Part shown: positions 1-7,547 of the stretch, in pieces | Position numbering within the stretch: position 1 is the first letter of the stretch | How the letters are laid out: each line of letters starts with the position of its first letter | Origin: Alphaproteobacteria bacterium | GTDB lineage: Bacteria; Pseudomonadota; Alphaproteobacteria; Micropepsales; Micropepsaceae | Assembly (NCBI GenBank): GCA_028869725.1 | Contig: JAGWRJ010000011.1 | Location: 1 to 8,630, forward strand | Reading direction: 5' to 3' | DNA length: 8,630 nt | The notes under the pieces: generated by a model | The model's input: the letters and a program-made list of their open reading frames with translations, nothing else | What the model was told of the DNA's origin: nothing | Databases searched by the model: none | Translations under genes and position numbers: made by a program

Positions 1-334
1 CGTCAAGGGAACTGAACATATTGACGTCCTCGAGATGTTTCTGGCGGACGATGAAACCGAAAGCATCATCATGATCGGTGAGATCGGTGGCTCAGCCGAA
101 GAGGACGCGGCCGATTTCATTCGCAAAAGCCGCGTCAAGAAGCCGATGGTAGGCTTTATTGCAGGCGTCACGGCACCTCCGGGACGGCGCATGGGCCATG
201 CTGGGGCCATCATCTCGGGTGGTAAGGGCGGCGCCGATTCCAAGATCGAGGCCATGAAATCGGCGGGCATTCGCGTGTCGCCCAATCCCGCAGCCCTGGG
301 CACGACCCTGGTTGAACTGCTGAACGGCAAGTAA
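1..334 (+). CDS. sucD: Succinyl-CoA ligase (ADP/GDP-forming) alpha subunit, 3' part
   Basis: This is the C-terminal part of the alpha subunit of succinyl-CoA synthetase, which interconverts succinyl-CoA and succinate with substrate-level phosphorylation in the TCA cycle. Codons are read from base 2; the 5' end lies outside the window. The visible protein contains IDVLEMFLADDE and MIGEIGGSAEEDAA, then GRRMGHAGAIISGG, then a Lys/Gly/Ala-rich stretch and a short hydrophobic C-terminus. The His in GHAGAI (codon 197-199) corresponds to the family's phospho-accepting histidine. The gene ends with TAA at 332-334. It sits upstream of sucA, as in many alphaproteobacteria. A terminator-like hairpin directly downstream suggests the sucD transcript ends, at least partly, before the next gene. 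Identity is very secure from motif-level similarity. Confidence 0.97.
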   Translation, partial: VKGTEHIDVLEMFLADDETESIIMIGEIGGSAEEDAADFIRKSRVKKPMVGFIAGVTAPPGRRMGHAGAIISGGKGGADSKIEAMKSAGIRVSPNPAALGTTLVELLNGK

Positions 335-340
335 CGCATT

Positions 341-369
341 TTGCCCTGACGCCAAAGCCCCTCTATAGT
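341..369 (+). promoter_or_regulatory. Candidate sigma70-type promoter of the lipoprotein gene
   Basis: TTGCCC (341-346) and TATAGT (364-369) are separated by 17 bases. The -10 box matches the TATAAT consensus at five of six positions. A start of transcription around 375-377 would leave a leader of under 20 bases before the ATG at 394. The -10 box falls in the loop of the putative sucD terminator. The G run at 381-386, in the hairpin's descending arm, sits at the right distance to act as the Shine-Dalgarno sequence. The assignment is from sequence only. Confidence 0.5.
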
Positions 370-392
370 TGGAGCGCTTAGGGGGGCTTTTT
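354..392 (+). terminator. Rho-independent terminator-like hairpin after sucD
   Basis: AAAGCCCC (354-361) is perfectly complementary to GGGGCTTT (383-390), with a 21-base loop and a T run at 388-392. It lies 20 bases after the sucD stop, where a terminator is expected. The loop is long for a classical terminator. The same bases also hold a promoter-like -10 box and the ribosome binding site of the next gene, so some of the symmetry may serve other functions. Confidence 0.6.
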
Positions 393-393
393 C

Positions 394-807
394 ATGCGTA
401 ATTTTCGGCTGGTCATCACCGCCGCTGCTCTGCTGCTTGCAGGGTGCAGCTCTCTATCCAACCCGTTTGGCCAGCCGCAAAAGCCGCCCCCAGCTTATGT
501 CGTATTCTTTCCGGGCCACAGCACAATGTTGTCGGCAAGTGCAAAGCACATTGTTGCCGCGGCAGCCGAGGCTGCAACACAAAATTCCAATACGCTTGTC
601 GAAATCTCGGGGCCAAGCACCAAGATTGCGCCCGGCTATGACCCCCGTTACGCCCAACCACGCATCAACGCCGTGATTGGCGAACTGCTGGCCGACGGCG
701 TGCCCCAGAACCGGATTGCACAAGGCTCATCTCTGAGTTCCGACCTCGAAGTGGATGCTGCCGGTGACCAGCGCGTCGATCTGCACCTGGTTAGGACCTC
801 GCATTGA
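394..807 (+). CDS. Small lipoprotein with a degenerate OmpA-like domain
   Basis: This gene encodes 137 residues. The N-terminus is a lipoprotein signal: Arg3/Arg5, a hydrophobic run VITAAALLLAG, and the lipobox LAGC with Cys18 as the predicted lipidated residue. The mature protein has a Pro-rich linker, then YVVFFPGHSTMLSASAKHIV. That segment resembles the start of an OmpA C-terminal (peptidoglycan-associated) domain, with PGHS where many members have an acidic pair. Later segments, RINAVIGELLADGVPQNRI and QRVDLHLV, resemble the closing helix and strand of that fold. The usual Asp-containing TDxxG segment is not recognisable, so peptidoglycan binding is doubtful. The ATG at 394 is chosen because the GGGGGG at 381-386 lies 7 bases upstream and the signal peptide begins there. 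It is expected to be envelope-anchored. Its place between sucD and sucA gives no clue to function. Alternative: an unrelated periplasmic lipoprotein. Confidence 0.8.
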   Translation: MRNFRLVITAAALLLAGCSSLSNPFGQPQKPPPAYVVFFPGHSTMLSASAKHIVAAAAEAATQNSNTLVEISGPSTKIAPGYDPRYAQPRINAVIGELLADGVPQNRIAQGSSLSSDLEVDAAGDQRVDLHLVRTSH

Positions 808-1049
808 CCGACGCATCCCCGCCGGTGGGGAGACTTCCGAGCCACACCTTCGCACCACAGGACGCGTTTACGGCGAAAACTGCCGGACTGGCCACCTCCT
901 ATTAAGCGGGATGTCGCAAAGATAACCTGATCGAGGGCGTGCAATCGCCTTCGGGATGCGCTACACGCGGGGCTTTCTGCACCCGCGCGTATTTTGATGC
1001 GGTTGTTCGAGGACGGGCCCGACCCAACAAGCCGGCCCAACATGCTGAA
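808..1049 (+). other. Gap between the lipoprotein gene and sucA, with hairpins
   Basis: No convincing gene is visible here. Just after the lipoprotein stop, TCCCC and GGGGA (around 814-828) form a short stem with a six-base loop and no T run, a weak terminator at best. Further on, CGCGGG (966-971) and CCCGCG (982-987) form a six-pair GC stem about 60 bases before the sucA start, within the likely sucA leader. I could not find a -35/-10 pair of good quality. The bases just before the sucA ATG contain no clear purine-rich Shine-Dalgarno sequence. Confidence 0.4.
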
Positions 1050-3983
1050 ATGACGAGTCAATCCGATTCCGCTGTCTCCAACTCGATCCTGGAGACGACG
1101 TCTTTCCTGTTCGGCACCAATGCCGCTTTCGTTGAATCCCTCTACCGCCAATTTCTCGATAATCCGGAGAGCGTCGACCCTAGCTGGCGCGACTTCTTCG
1201 CCACACTCGGCGACAAAGCGCTGTCGCCGGCCCAGCTGGGCCGGGGGCCTCATTGGCATCGCGATCTGCATCCCGCACTGGCTCGTGATGAGCTGACCGA
1301 TGCGCTGACGGGAACTCCGGTGCCCGCGACCCGAGCAGCGCCCGCAGCTGCCGCCGCGACCGAGCAGGATCTGCGGGTCGCGGCCCAGGATTCCATCCGC
1401 GCCATTCAGCTGGTACGCGCCTATCGCGTCATCGGCCATCTGGCCGCCCAACTCGATCCGCTGGGGCTCGCGGAGAAACCCAATCTGCCACAGCTCGAAC
1501 CCTCCTTTTACGGCTTTGGCGACGCTGATCTGGACAAGCCGGTATTCATGGACGGCGTCCTCGGACTTTCTACGGCAAAGCCGCGGGACGTCATCGATCT
1601 GCTCAAACGCACCTATTGCGGACGCATCGGCTACGAGTTCATGCACATCACCGATCCGGAGCAGAAGGACTGGCTGCAGCGACGCATCGAGGGGCCCGAC
1701 AAGGAAATTTCCTTCACGCCAGAGGGGAAGAAGGCGATCCTGAACAAGCTCGTCGAGGCCGAGGGCTTTGAGAAGTTCTGCGGCCTGCGCTTCCTTGGCA
1801 CCAAGCGCTTCGGGCTGGACGGCGGAGAGGCCATGATCCCGGCGCTTGAACAGATCATCAAGCGCGGAGGTCAGCTCGGCGTCCAGGAAATCGTGCTTGG
1901 CATGGCCCATCGCGGACGTCTGAACGTGCTGGCCAATGTTCTTGCCAAGCCTTACCGGCAGATCTTTCACGAATTCCAGGGTGGCAGTGCCAACCCCTCC
2001 GAGGTCCAGGGCTCCGGCGACGTGAAGTATCACCTGGGTGCATCTTCGGACCGCGAGTTCGATAGTAACAAGGTCCACCTGTCTCTGACGGCCAACCCTT
2101 CCCATCTGGAAGCTGCAGATCCGGTTGTCCTGGGCAAGGCCCGGGCCAAGCAGCGCCAGCTCGGTGACAATATCGAGCGTTCCAGCGTCATGCCGCTGCT
2201 CATCCATGGCGACGCGGCATTCGCCGGTCAGGGGGTCGTCTCCGAGTGCTTCGCCATGAGCGGGATCAAAGGCTTTCGCACCGGCGGCACCATTCACTTC
2301 ATCATCAATAATCAGATCGGGTTTACCACCGCGCCGATTTATTCGCGCTCTTCACCCTACCCGTCTGACGTGGCCCTGATGGTCCAGGCGCCCATATTCC
2401 ACGTCAATGGCGACGATCCGGAGGCGGTCGTGCACGTGGCGCGCATCGCGGCTGAGTTTCGTCAGTTGTTTCACAAGGACGTCGTCATCGACATGTTCTG
2501 CTACCGGCGTTTCGGTCATAACGAGACCGATGAGCCGTCCTTCACACAGCCCCTGATGTATCGCGCGATCAAGGATCACCCATCAACGCTCGAACTCTAC
2601 GGTCGCCAGCTGGTCGAAGACGGGACCTTGAGCCAGGATGAGGTGAAGGCGATGAGTGATGCCTTCAATCAACGCCTGGATGACGAATATCAGGCGTCCA
2701 AGTCCCACCGCCCCAACCGTGCGGACTGGCTGGACGGACGCTGGCAGGGATTTTCGGCAGCACCCGATGGAGACCGTCGTGGAGACACTGCCGTTCCAGA
2801 TGAATTGCTGCTCAAGGTCGGTAAAGCGCTGACCACCATTCCGGATGGTTTCAACGCGCATCGGACCATTGCACGTCAGCTGCAGGCCAAGGCACAGATG
2901 TTCGAAAACGCTGAAGGCTTTGACTGGGCCACTGCAGAAGCGCTCGCCTTTGGAACGCTGCTTCAGGAAGGCTATCCGGTTCGCCTTTCCGGACAGGATT
3001 CGGCGCGCGGTACTTTCAGTCAGCGCCACGCGATGCTCGTCGACCAGCAAACCGCCGCACGCTACTTCCCGCTCAACCATATCAGTGACAGCCAGGCCGA
3101 GTTCGAGGTTATCGATTCCCTGCTGTCTGAAGAAGCTGTGGTCGGGTTTGAATATGGCTACAGCCTCGCCGAGCCGCGTGCGCTCGTGCTGTGGGAAGCA
3201 CAGTTTGGCGATTTCGCCAACGGAGCTCAGGTCATGATTGACCAGTTCCTGTCGTCCGGCGAGATGAAGTGGCTGCGCATGTCTGGTCTCGTCCTTCTTC
3301 TGCCGCATGGCTATGAGGGTCAGGGACCTGAACATTCATCTGCCCGGCTCGAGCGTTATCTCCAGCTCTGCGCACAGGACAATATGCAGGTGGCCAACTG
3401 CACAACACCGGCCAATTATTTCCACATACTGCGCCGACAGATGCACCGGCCCTTCCGCAAGCCATTGATCCTGATGACGCCGAAATCGCTCTTGCGGCAC
3501 AAGCGTGTGGTCTCGCGTCTCGGTGAAATGGGCCCGGGTTCCAGCTTTCATCGTGTCCTCGACGATGACGCCGAGCGCGATGCCTCCTCACCCATAAAAC
3601 TGGTGGAGGACACCAAAATCCGGCGCGTCGTGCTTTGCAGCGGCAAGGTCTATTACGACCTCTACGAGGCACGCGAAGAACGGCAAGAAAAGCGCATCCA
3701 GCTGGTGCGCCTGGAGCAGCTTTACCCCTTTCCCACCGGACCGCTTGGTCAGACGCTCGAACGTTTTGATCGGGCCGAGATCGTGTGGTGCCAGGAGGAA
3801 CCGCAGAACCAGGGAGCCTGGACTTTCGTTGCGCCGCGGATCGAAAAGTTGCTGACCGATCTTGGGCGCAAGGACCGTCCGCGCTATGTCGGCCGCGCCG
3901 AATCGGCATCGACCGCAGCGGGGCTCATGAGCCAGCATACCGCCGAGCTCAAGGCTTTCCTTAATGAGGCATTGTCGCTTTGA
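1050..3983 (+). CDS. sucA: 2-oxoglutarate dehydrogenase E1 component
   Basis: This is the thiamine-diphosphate-dependent E1 subunit of the 2-oxoglutarate dehydrogenase complex. It decarboxylates 2-oxoglutarate and passes the succinyl group to the lipoyl arm of SucB. The protein is 977 residues, a normal E1o length. The N-terminus (SFLFGTNAAFVESLYRQFL, then WRDFF) is the family's E2-binding segment. Other landmarks are an Ala/Pro-rich linker near residues 90-105, MAHRGRLNVL with His287, and GDVKYHLG. The ThDP/metal motif runs from HGDAAF (Gly387-Asp388) to NNQIGFTT (Asn420-Asn421). The transketolase-like C-terminal region has EGQGPEHSSARLER, and CQEEPQNQGAW lies near the end. The frame is open upstream to a GTG at 939, but ATG 1050 is preferred because family N-terminal similarity begins just after it and the 37 upstream residues look non-coding. 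The stop overlaps the start of the methyltransferase by four bases. Confidence 0.97.
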   Translation: MTSQSDSAVSNSILETTSFLFGTNAAFVESLYRQFLDNPESVDPSWRDFFATLGDKALSPAQLGRGPHWHRDLHPALARDELTDALTGTPVPATRAAPAAAAATEQDLRVAAQDSIRAIQLVRAYRVIGHLAAQLDPLGLAEKPNLPQLEPSFYGFGDADLDKPVFMDGVLGLSTAKPRDVIDLLKRTYCGRIGYEFMHITDPEQKDWLQRRIEGPDKEISFTPEGKKAILNKLVEAEGFEKFCGLRFLGTKRFGLDGGEAMIPALEQIIKRGGQLGVQEIVLGMAHRGRLNVLANVLAKPYRQIFHEFQGGSANPSEVQGSGDVKYHLGASSDREFDSNKVHLSLTANPSHLEAADPVVLGKARAKQRQLGDNIERSSVMPLLIHGDAAFAGQGVVSECFAMSGIKGFRTGGTIHFIINNQIGFTTAPIYSRSSPYPSDVALMVQAPIFHVNGDDPEAVVHVARIAAEFRQLFHKDVVIDMFCYRRFGHNETDEPSFTQPLMYRAIKDHPSTLELYGRQLVEDGTLSQDEVKAMSDAFNQRLDDEYQASKSHRPNRADWLDGRWQGFSAAPDGDRRGDTAVPDELLLKVGKALTTIPDGFNAHRTIARQLQAKAQMFENAEGFDWATAEALAFGTLLQEGYPVRLSGQDSARGTFSQRHAMLVDQQTAARYFPLNHISDSQAEFEVIDSLLSEEAVVGFEYGYSLAEPRALVLWEAQFGDFANGAQVMIDQFLSSGEMKWLRMSGLVLLLPHGYEGQGPEHSSARLERYLQLCAQDNMQVANCTTPANYFHILRRQMHRPFRKPLILMTPKSLLRHKRVVSRLGEMGPGSSFHRVLDDDAERDASSPIKLVEDTKIRRVVLCSGKVYYDLYEAREERQEKRIQLVRLEQLYPFPTGPLGQTLERFDRAEIVWCQEEPQNQGAWTFVAPRIEKLLTDLGRKDRPRYVGRAESASTAAGLMSQHTAELKAFLNEALSL

Positions 3984-4747
3984 GTGGGACCGGCACACCC
4001 GTGCCGCATATGAAGCTCGCCTATCGCGTGGTGAGCCCGCGCCTGTATATTCGCCATCGCGCACTGCGCGCATGGCGAAAGGCGCGCGACGGCCACGAGG
4101 GTGAGCTCAGATTGCTGTCGTCCATTGTCCCTCGCGACCGGGTGGCCATCGATGTCGGGGCCAACCGGGGCAATTATACCTTCTTCCTGTCCCGGCTGGC
4201 CCATCAGACCATCGCCTACGAACCATCGCCGCCCATGGCGCGCTTTGTGCGCGAAGCCCGCCTGCCCAAGGTTGAAGTCCGCGAAGCCGGGGTCTCGGAT
4301 CGGTCGGGAACCCTGACCTATTGCGTCCCGCTGAACCGGCATGGCCGACCCCAATACAATATTGGATATCTCGGTTCGGGGCTGCCGGCGGATACGAAGG
4401 GCGTTGAGCTCCCGGTTCGGGTGGTGCGCCTGGATGATGAGAATCTCGATCACGTCGGCTTTATCAAGATCGATGTCGAGGGCCATGAGTTTCAGGTGAT
4501 CGAAGGCGCCGTTAAGCTCCTAAATCGTTGCCGCCCCAATCTGCTGGTTGAAATCCTGGAAGGGCGCGGCGATCGGGAGCAGATTGCGCGCAACCGGACC
4601 GTCTGCCTGCTGGACCGCCTCGGCTATGAGATCTATGTGTTCGCGCGTGGCGCACTGATGCCACTCAGCGACGCACCGTTGAGTCAGGATACGATGAATT
4701 ACATTTTCCTGCCGCGAAATACGGCGGGACATGGAGACCTTAGATGA
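3980..4747 (+). CDS. FkbM-family SAM-dependent methyltransferase
   Basis: A 255-residue class I methyltransferase of the FkbM (Methyltransf_21) type. The SAM-binding motif I is VAIDVGANRGNYTFF (about residues 55-69), followed by the acidic YEP after strand 2 (80-82). The family-typical FIKIDVEGHEFQVIEGA lies at 161-177, and LLVEILE follows. FkbM members usually methylate hydroxyls of sugars, lipids or polyketides; the substrate here cannot be read from sequence. No signal peptide or membrane segment is seen, so it is probably cytosolic. The proposed start is TTG 3980, which overlaps the sucA TGA (TTGA) and has GAGG 10 bases upstream. In-frame alternatives are GTG 4001 and ATG 4010, with poorer ribosome binding sites. 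The 3' end overlaps sucB by ATGA. This intimate insertion between E1o and E2o is unexpected: either a role connected to the complex or co-expression for convenience is possible. Confidence 0.9.
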   Translation: MSGTGTPVPHMKLAYRVVSPRLYIRHRALRAWRKARDGHEGELRLLSSIVPRDRVAIDVGANRGNYTFFLSRLAHQTIAYEPSPPMARFVREARLPKVEVREAGVSDRSGTLTYCVPLNRHGRPQYNIGYLGSGLPADTKGVELPVRVVRLDDENLDHVGFIKIDVEGHEFQVIEGAVKLLNRCRPNLLVEILEGRGDREQIARNRTVCLLDRLGYEIYVFARGALMPLSDAPLSQDTMNYIFLPRNTAGHGDLR

Positions 4748-5982
4748 GCGTTGAGATCAAAGTGCCCGCCATGGGCGAATCGGTCACTGAAGCCACGGTT
4801 GCCAAGTGGTTCAAGAAAGAGGGCGAAAAGGTCGCGCGCGACGAACCCTTGTGCGAACTGGAAACCGATAAAGTCTCGGTCGAAGTCCCCTCTCCTGCCG
4901 ATGGCGCACTCGAGGCGATTGCAGTCAAGGAAGGCGAGACCGTCGAGGTTGGAAGCATTCTGGGGCGGATCGCGGAAGGTGCCGCCGCTTCGAAAGCTGC
5001 GAAACCGAGCGGGGCGGCCGCGCCGAAAGCACCCGCCAAGCCCGCGGCGCCAGCTGCTACGACGCCCTCCACCCAAGCCGCCGGTGCACGCGACGCAGCA
5101 GCCCAGATGCCCTCGGTGCGTCGTCTGGCTGCTGAGACCGGCGTTAACCCCGCAGCTCTGCGCGGCAGCGGCAAGGACGGACGCGTGACCAAGGGCGATA
5201 TGTTGGCTGCGCTTGAAGAGCGCGCGGGCGCGCGCGAGGCGTCCCGTCCAGCGCCTACACCACCTGGCCCACGCCCCAATGCGGAGCGCGAAGAACGCGT
5301 GGCCATGACACGCTTGCGCCGTACCATCGCGGCCCGTCTCAAGGAGTCGCAGAACACCGCCGCGCAACTCACGACGTTCAACGAAGTGGACATGAGCCAT
5401 GTGATGAAGCTGCGGTCCACCTACAAGGATGCCTTTGAGAAAAAGCATCATGTCCGGCTGGGTTTTATGGGTTTCTTCGTCAAGGCCTGTATTGCAGCGC
5501 TCGAAGAACTGCCCAACGTCAATGCCGAAATCGAAGGCAACGATATCATCTATAAAAATTACTACGATATCGGCGTTGCAGTCTCGACCGAACGTGGCCT
5601 TGTGGTTCCCGTGGTACGTGATGCCAAGCACAAGTCCCTGGCCGAGATAGAGGCGGCAATTGCCGATCTTGGCATCCGGGCTCGCGACAACAAGCTCAAG
5701 CTTGAGGAGCTGCAGGGTGGCACATTCTCGATTACCAACGGCGGTGTCTTCGGATCACTGATGTCAACGCCAATTCTCAACACCCCGCAATCGGGGATAT
5801 TGGGAATGCACAAGATCCAGCCGCGCCCGGTCGCCATTGAGGACCGGATAGAGATCCGTCCGATGATGTATCTGGCCCTGTCCTATGACCATCGCCTGGT
5901 TGACGGTCGCGAAGCGGTTACCTTCCTCGTCCGCGTCAAGGAATACCTCGAAGAGCCGCAGCGCTTTCTCCTCGACCTTTGA
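4744..5982 (+). CDS. sucB: 2-oxoglutarate dehydrogenase E2, dihydrolipoyl succinyltransferase
   Basis: This is the core subunit of the 2-oxoglutarate dehydrogenase complex. It carries the succinyl group from E1o on a lipoyl-lysine arm to CoA. It has 412 residues, a normal length. An N-terminal lipoyl domain (about 2-78) carries ETDKVSVEV, with Lys43 as the lipoylation site. An Ala/Pro/Lys-rich flexible linker (about 80-120) follows. The peripheral-subunit-binding domain is at about 122-160 (PSVRRLAAETGVNP, then GKDGRVTKGD). A second Pro-rich linker leads to the catalytic acyltransferase domain ending in SYDHRLVDG, with catalytic His383 and Asp387. There is a single lipoyl domain, typical of SucB rather than many AceF proteins. 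ATG 4744 overlaps the stop of the methyltransferase gene (ATGA) and has GGAGA about 7 bases upstream, so translational coupling is likely. Confidence 0.97.
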   Translation: MSVEIKVPAMGESVTEATVAKWFKKEGEKVARDEPLCELETDKVSVEVPSPADGALEAIAVKEGETVEVGSILGRIAEGAAASKAAKPSGAAAPKAPAKPAAPAATTPSTQAAGARDAAAQMPSVRRLAAETGVNPAALRGSGKDGRVTKGDMLAALEERAGAREASRPAPTPPGPRPNAEREERVAMTRLRRTIAARLKESQNTAAQLTTFNEVDMSHVMKLRSTYKDAFEKKHHVRLGFMGFFVKACIAALEELPNVNAEIEGNDIIYKNYYDIGVAVSTERGLVVPVVRDAKHKSLAEIEAAIADLGIRARDNKLKLEELQGGTFSITNGGVFGSLMSTPILNTPQSGILGMHKIQPRPVAIEDRIEIRPMMYLALSYDHRLVDGREAVTFLVRVKEYLEEPQRFLLDL

Positions 5983-6047
5983 TAAAGCCGTAGTCGGCCC
6001 TGGTGGCTCCATCGCTCGCACGCTCACACCAAGAAAGTGTTATTTCC

Positions 6048-7451
6048 ATGTCTGATAGCTTCGATGTCGTCATCATTGGGGGCGGGCCGGGCGGCTACAA
6101 CGCCGCCATTCGTGCTGGCCAGCTGGGGCTGAGCAGCGCATGCATTGACAAGCGCGGCACGTTCGGCGGGACCTGCCTCAATGTGGGCTGCATACCTTCA
6201 AAGGCACTGCTTCACACGAGCCATCTTTATGACGAGGCCCTGCACGCGTTGCCCAGGCTTGGCATCAAGACCAAGGTCGAGCTCGACCTTGCGGCAATGA
6301 TGTCGCATAAGACGAAAGTCGTGGGTGAGCTGACGAAGGGCGTCGAGTTTCTTCTTAAGAAGAACAAGTCTGAAGCCATCATCGGACAGGCCAGGCTGAC
6401 GGCACCCGGTCGCGTTCAAGTCCGGACGGCAGACGGTACGGTGCGTGAACTTTCAGCCAAACACATCGTCATCGCTACCGGTTCAGAGAGCGCGGCGCTG
6501 CCCGGCATTGCCGTCGATGAGGAGCGCATCGTCACGTCGACCGGAGCCCTTTCCCTGAATCAGGTTCCAAAGCGCCTGGTGGTGGTTGGCGGCGGCTATA
6601 TCGGTCTCGAGCTGGGCTCGGTCTGGCGCCGTCTTGGCAGTGAGGTGACAGTGGTCGAGTTTCTCGACCGCATAACGCCGGGCCTCGACGGCGAAATCGG
6701 CAAGCAGTTTCAGCGGATTTTGTCGCGCCAGGGTATCAAGTTCCAGCTGTCGACCAAGGTTGTCGGCGTCGAGCACAAGAAGGACGGGCTGGAAATTCAG
6801 GTTCAGCCTGCAGCCGGCGGCGAGACAAAAGCCCTGACTGCCGATGTTATGCTCGTGTCCATCGGACGTCGTCCTTATACGGATGATCTCGGTCTTGGCG
6901 AGGTTGGTGTGGCGCTCGACAGCCGGGGGCGGGTCGTCACGGATGCGCACTTCAAGAGCAGTGTGCCTGGCATTTACGCGATCGGTGACGTGCGCGAAGG
7001 CGCCATGCTTGCGCATAAGGCCGAGGACGAAGCCGTCGCCTGCATGGACCACATCGCCGGCCGTTATGGGCACGTCAACTATGAGGCGATTCCGGCTGTC
7101 GTTTACACGGCACCCGAAGTGGCAAGCGTTGGCAGGACCGAGGAAGACCTGAAGGCTGCCGGTGTCAGCTACAAGGTCGGCAAGTTCCCGTTCACGGCCA
7201 ACGCGCGGGCCAAGACCATTGCCGCCACAGACGGCTTTGCCAAGGTGATTGCCGATGCCAAGACGGATCGGGTGCTTGGCGTCCATATCATCGGGCCGGA
7301 AGCGGGCAATCTGATCCAGGAGGCCGCCCTTGCGATTGAGATTGGCTGCGCCTCCGAGGACATTGCGCGCACCAGTCATGCCCACCCCACGCTGACCGAG
7401 GCTGTCCGCCAGGCGGCGATGGGTGTGGAAGGGTGGACGATGCAGATGTAG
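6048..7451 (+). CDS. lpdA: Dihydrolipoyl dehydrogenase (E3)
   Basis: This flavoprotein reoxidises the dihydrolipoyl arm of E2 with NAD+, completing the 2-oxoglutarate dehydrogenase cycle; the same enzyme type also serves other 2-oxoacid complexes and the glycine cleavage system. It has 467 residues, a normal length. Motifs in order are the FAD-binding IIGGGPGGYNAA (about 9-20), the redox disulfide GGTCLNVGCIPSK (Cys43 and Cys48), and the NAD-binding VVGGGYIGLELGSVW. The second FAD motif is YAIGDV, and the dimer-interface HPTLTE supplies the catalytic His446-Glu451 pair. The frame is open from a GTG at 6003, but ATG 6048 is preferred because the FAD fold begins right after it. The ribosome binding site is weak (AAGAAAG about 11 bases upstream). 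It lies 65 bases after sucB with no terminator between, so it is probably in the same operon. No strong terminator follows the stop directly. Confidence 0.97.
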   Translation: MSDSFDVVIIGGGPGGYNAAIRAGQLGLSSACIDKRGTFGGTCLNVGCIPSKALLHTSHLYDEALHALPRLGIKTKVELDLAAMMSHKTKVVGELTKGVEFLLKKNKSEAIIGQARLTAPGRVQVRTADGTVRELSAKHIVIATGSESAALPGIAVDEERIVTSTGALSLNQVPKRLVVVGGGYIGLELGSVWRRLGSEVTVVEFLDRITPGLDGEIGKQFQRILSRQGIKFQLSTKVVGVEHKKDGLEIQVQPAAGGETKALTADVMLVSIGRRPYTDDLGLGEVGVALDSRGRVVTDAHFKSSVPGIYAIGDVREGAMLAHKAEDEAVACMDHIAGRYGHVNYEAIPAVVYTAPEVASVGRTEEDLKAAGVSYKVGKFPFTANARAKTIAATDGFAKVIADAKTDRVLGVHIIGPEAGNLIQEAALAIEIGCASEDIARTSHAHPTLTEAVRQAAMGVEGWTMQM

Positions 7452-7506
7452 AAGCCGGCGGCGACGAGCGGAGTGAGGTTTTGCTTCGTTTGCCCAGGTA
7501 AAGCTG

Positions 7507-7512
7507 TATAGT
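7507..7512 (+). promoter_or_regulatory. Candidate -10 box (TATAGT) of the small unit after lpdA
   Basis: TATAGT lies 56 bases after the lpdA stop and 35 bases before the GTG of the short reading frame. It is identical to the -10 boxes proposed upstream of the lipoprotein gene and of rpsD. The -35 region is poor: TTGCTT (7481-7486) is 20 bases away, and CTTCGT sits at the ideal distance. Transcription starting near 7518-7520 would give a transcript of roughly 185 bases ending at the hairpin 7664-7702. Read-through from lpdA is an alternative. Confidence 0.4.
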
Positions 7513-7530
7513 TTTCAGGCACAACGAATC

Positions 7531-7547
7531 GAAAGGAGGTGATCCAG
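7531..7547 (+). promoter_or_regulatory. Extreme Shine-Dalgarno: full complement of the 16S rRNA 3' end
   Basis: GAAAGGAGGTGATCCAG is the exact reverse complement of CTGGATCACCTCCTTTC, the 3'-terminal sequence known for alphaproteobacterial 16S rRNA. The match is 17 bases, whereas ordinary genes here use 4 to 6. It ends on the first base of the GTG start of the short reading frame, and the core GGAGG lies 7 bases upstream of that start. The neighbouring sequence does not continue into 16S antisense, so this is not a broken rRNA gene. Confidence 0.75.

Noticed and set aside
939..1049. N-terminal extension of sucA from GTG 939
   Set aside because: The 37 extra residues (rich in Arg, Ala, Cys) do not resemble E1o N-termini, and family similarity starts just after ATG 1050.
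648..2297. Long minus-strand open frame (549 codons) opposite the lipoprotein and sucA genes
   Set aside because: It lies antisense to sucA, whose motifs are unmistakable. Its translation shows no recognisable domain, and long antisense frames are common in GC-rich coding DNA.
6003..6047. N-terminal extension of lpdA from GTG 6003
   Set aside because: The FAD-binding fold begins immediately after ATG 6048, and the extra 15 residues are not a family feature.
7452..7506. Terminator immediately after lpdA
   Set aside because: I found no stem with a T run. GAAGC and GCTTC are too far apart and the sequence between them does not pair well.
7531..7547. Remnant of a 16S rRNA gene in antisense
   Set aside because: Only the 17 terminal bases match. 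The following bases do not continue as the reverse complement of helix 45 of 16S rRNA.
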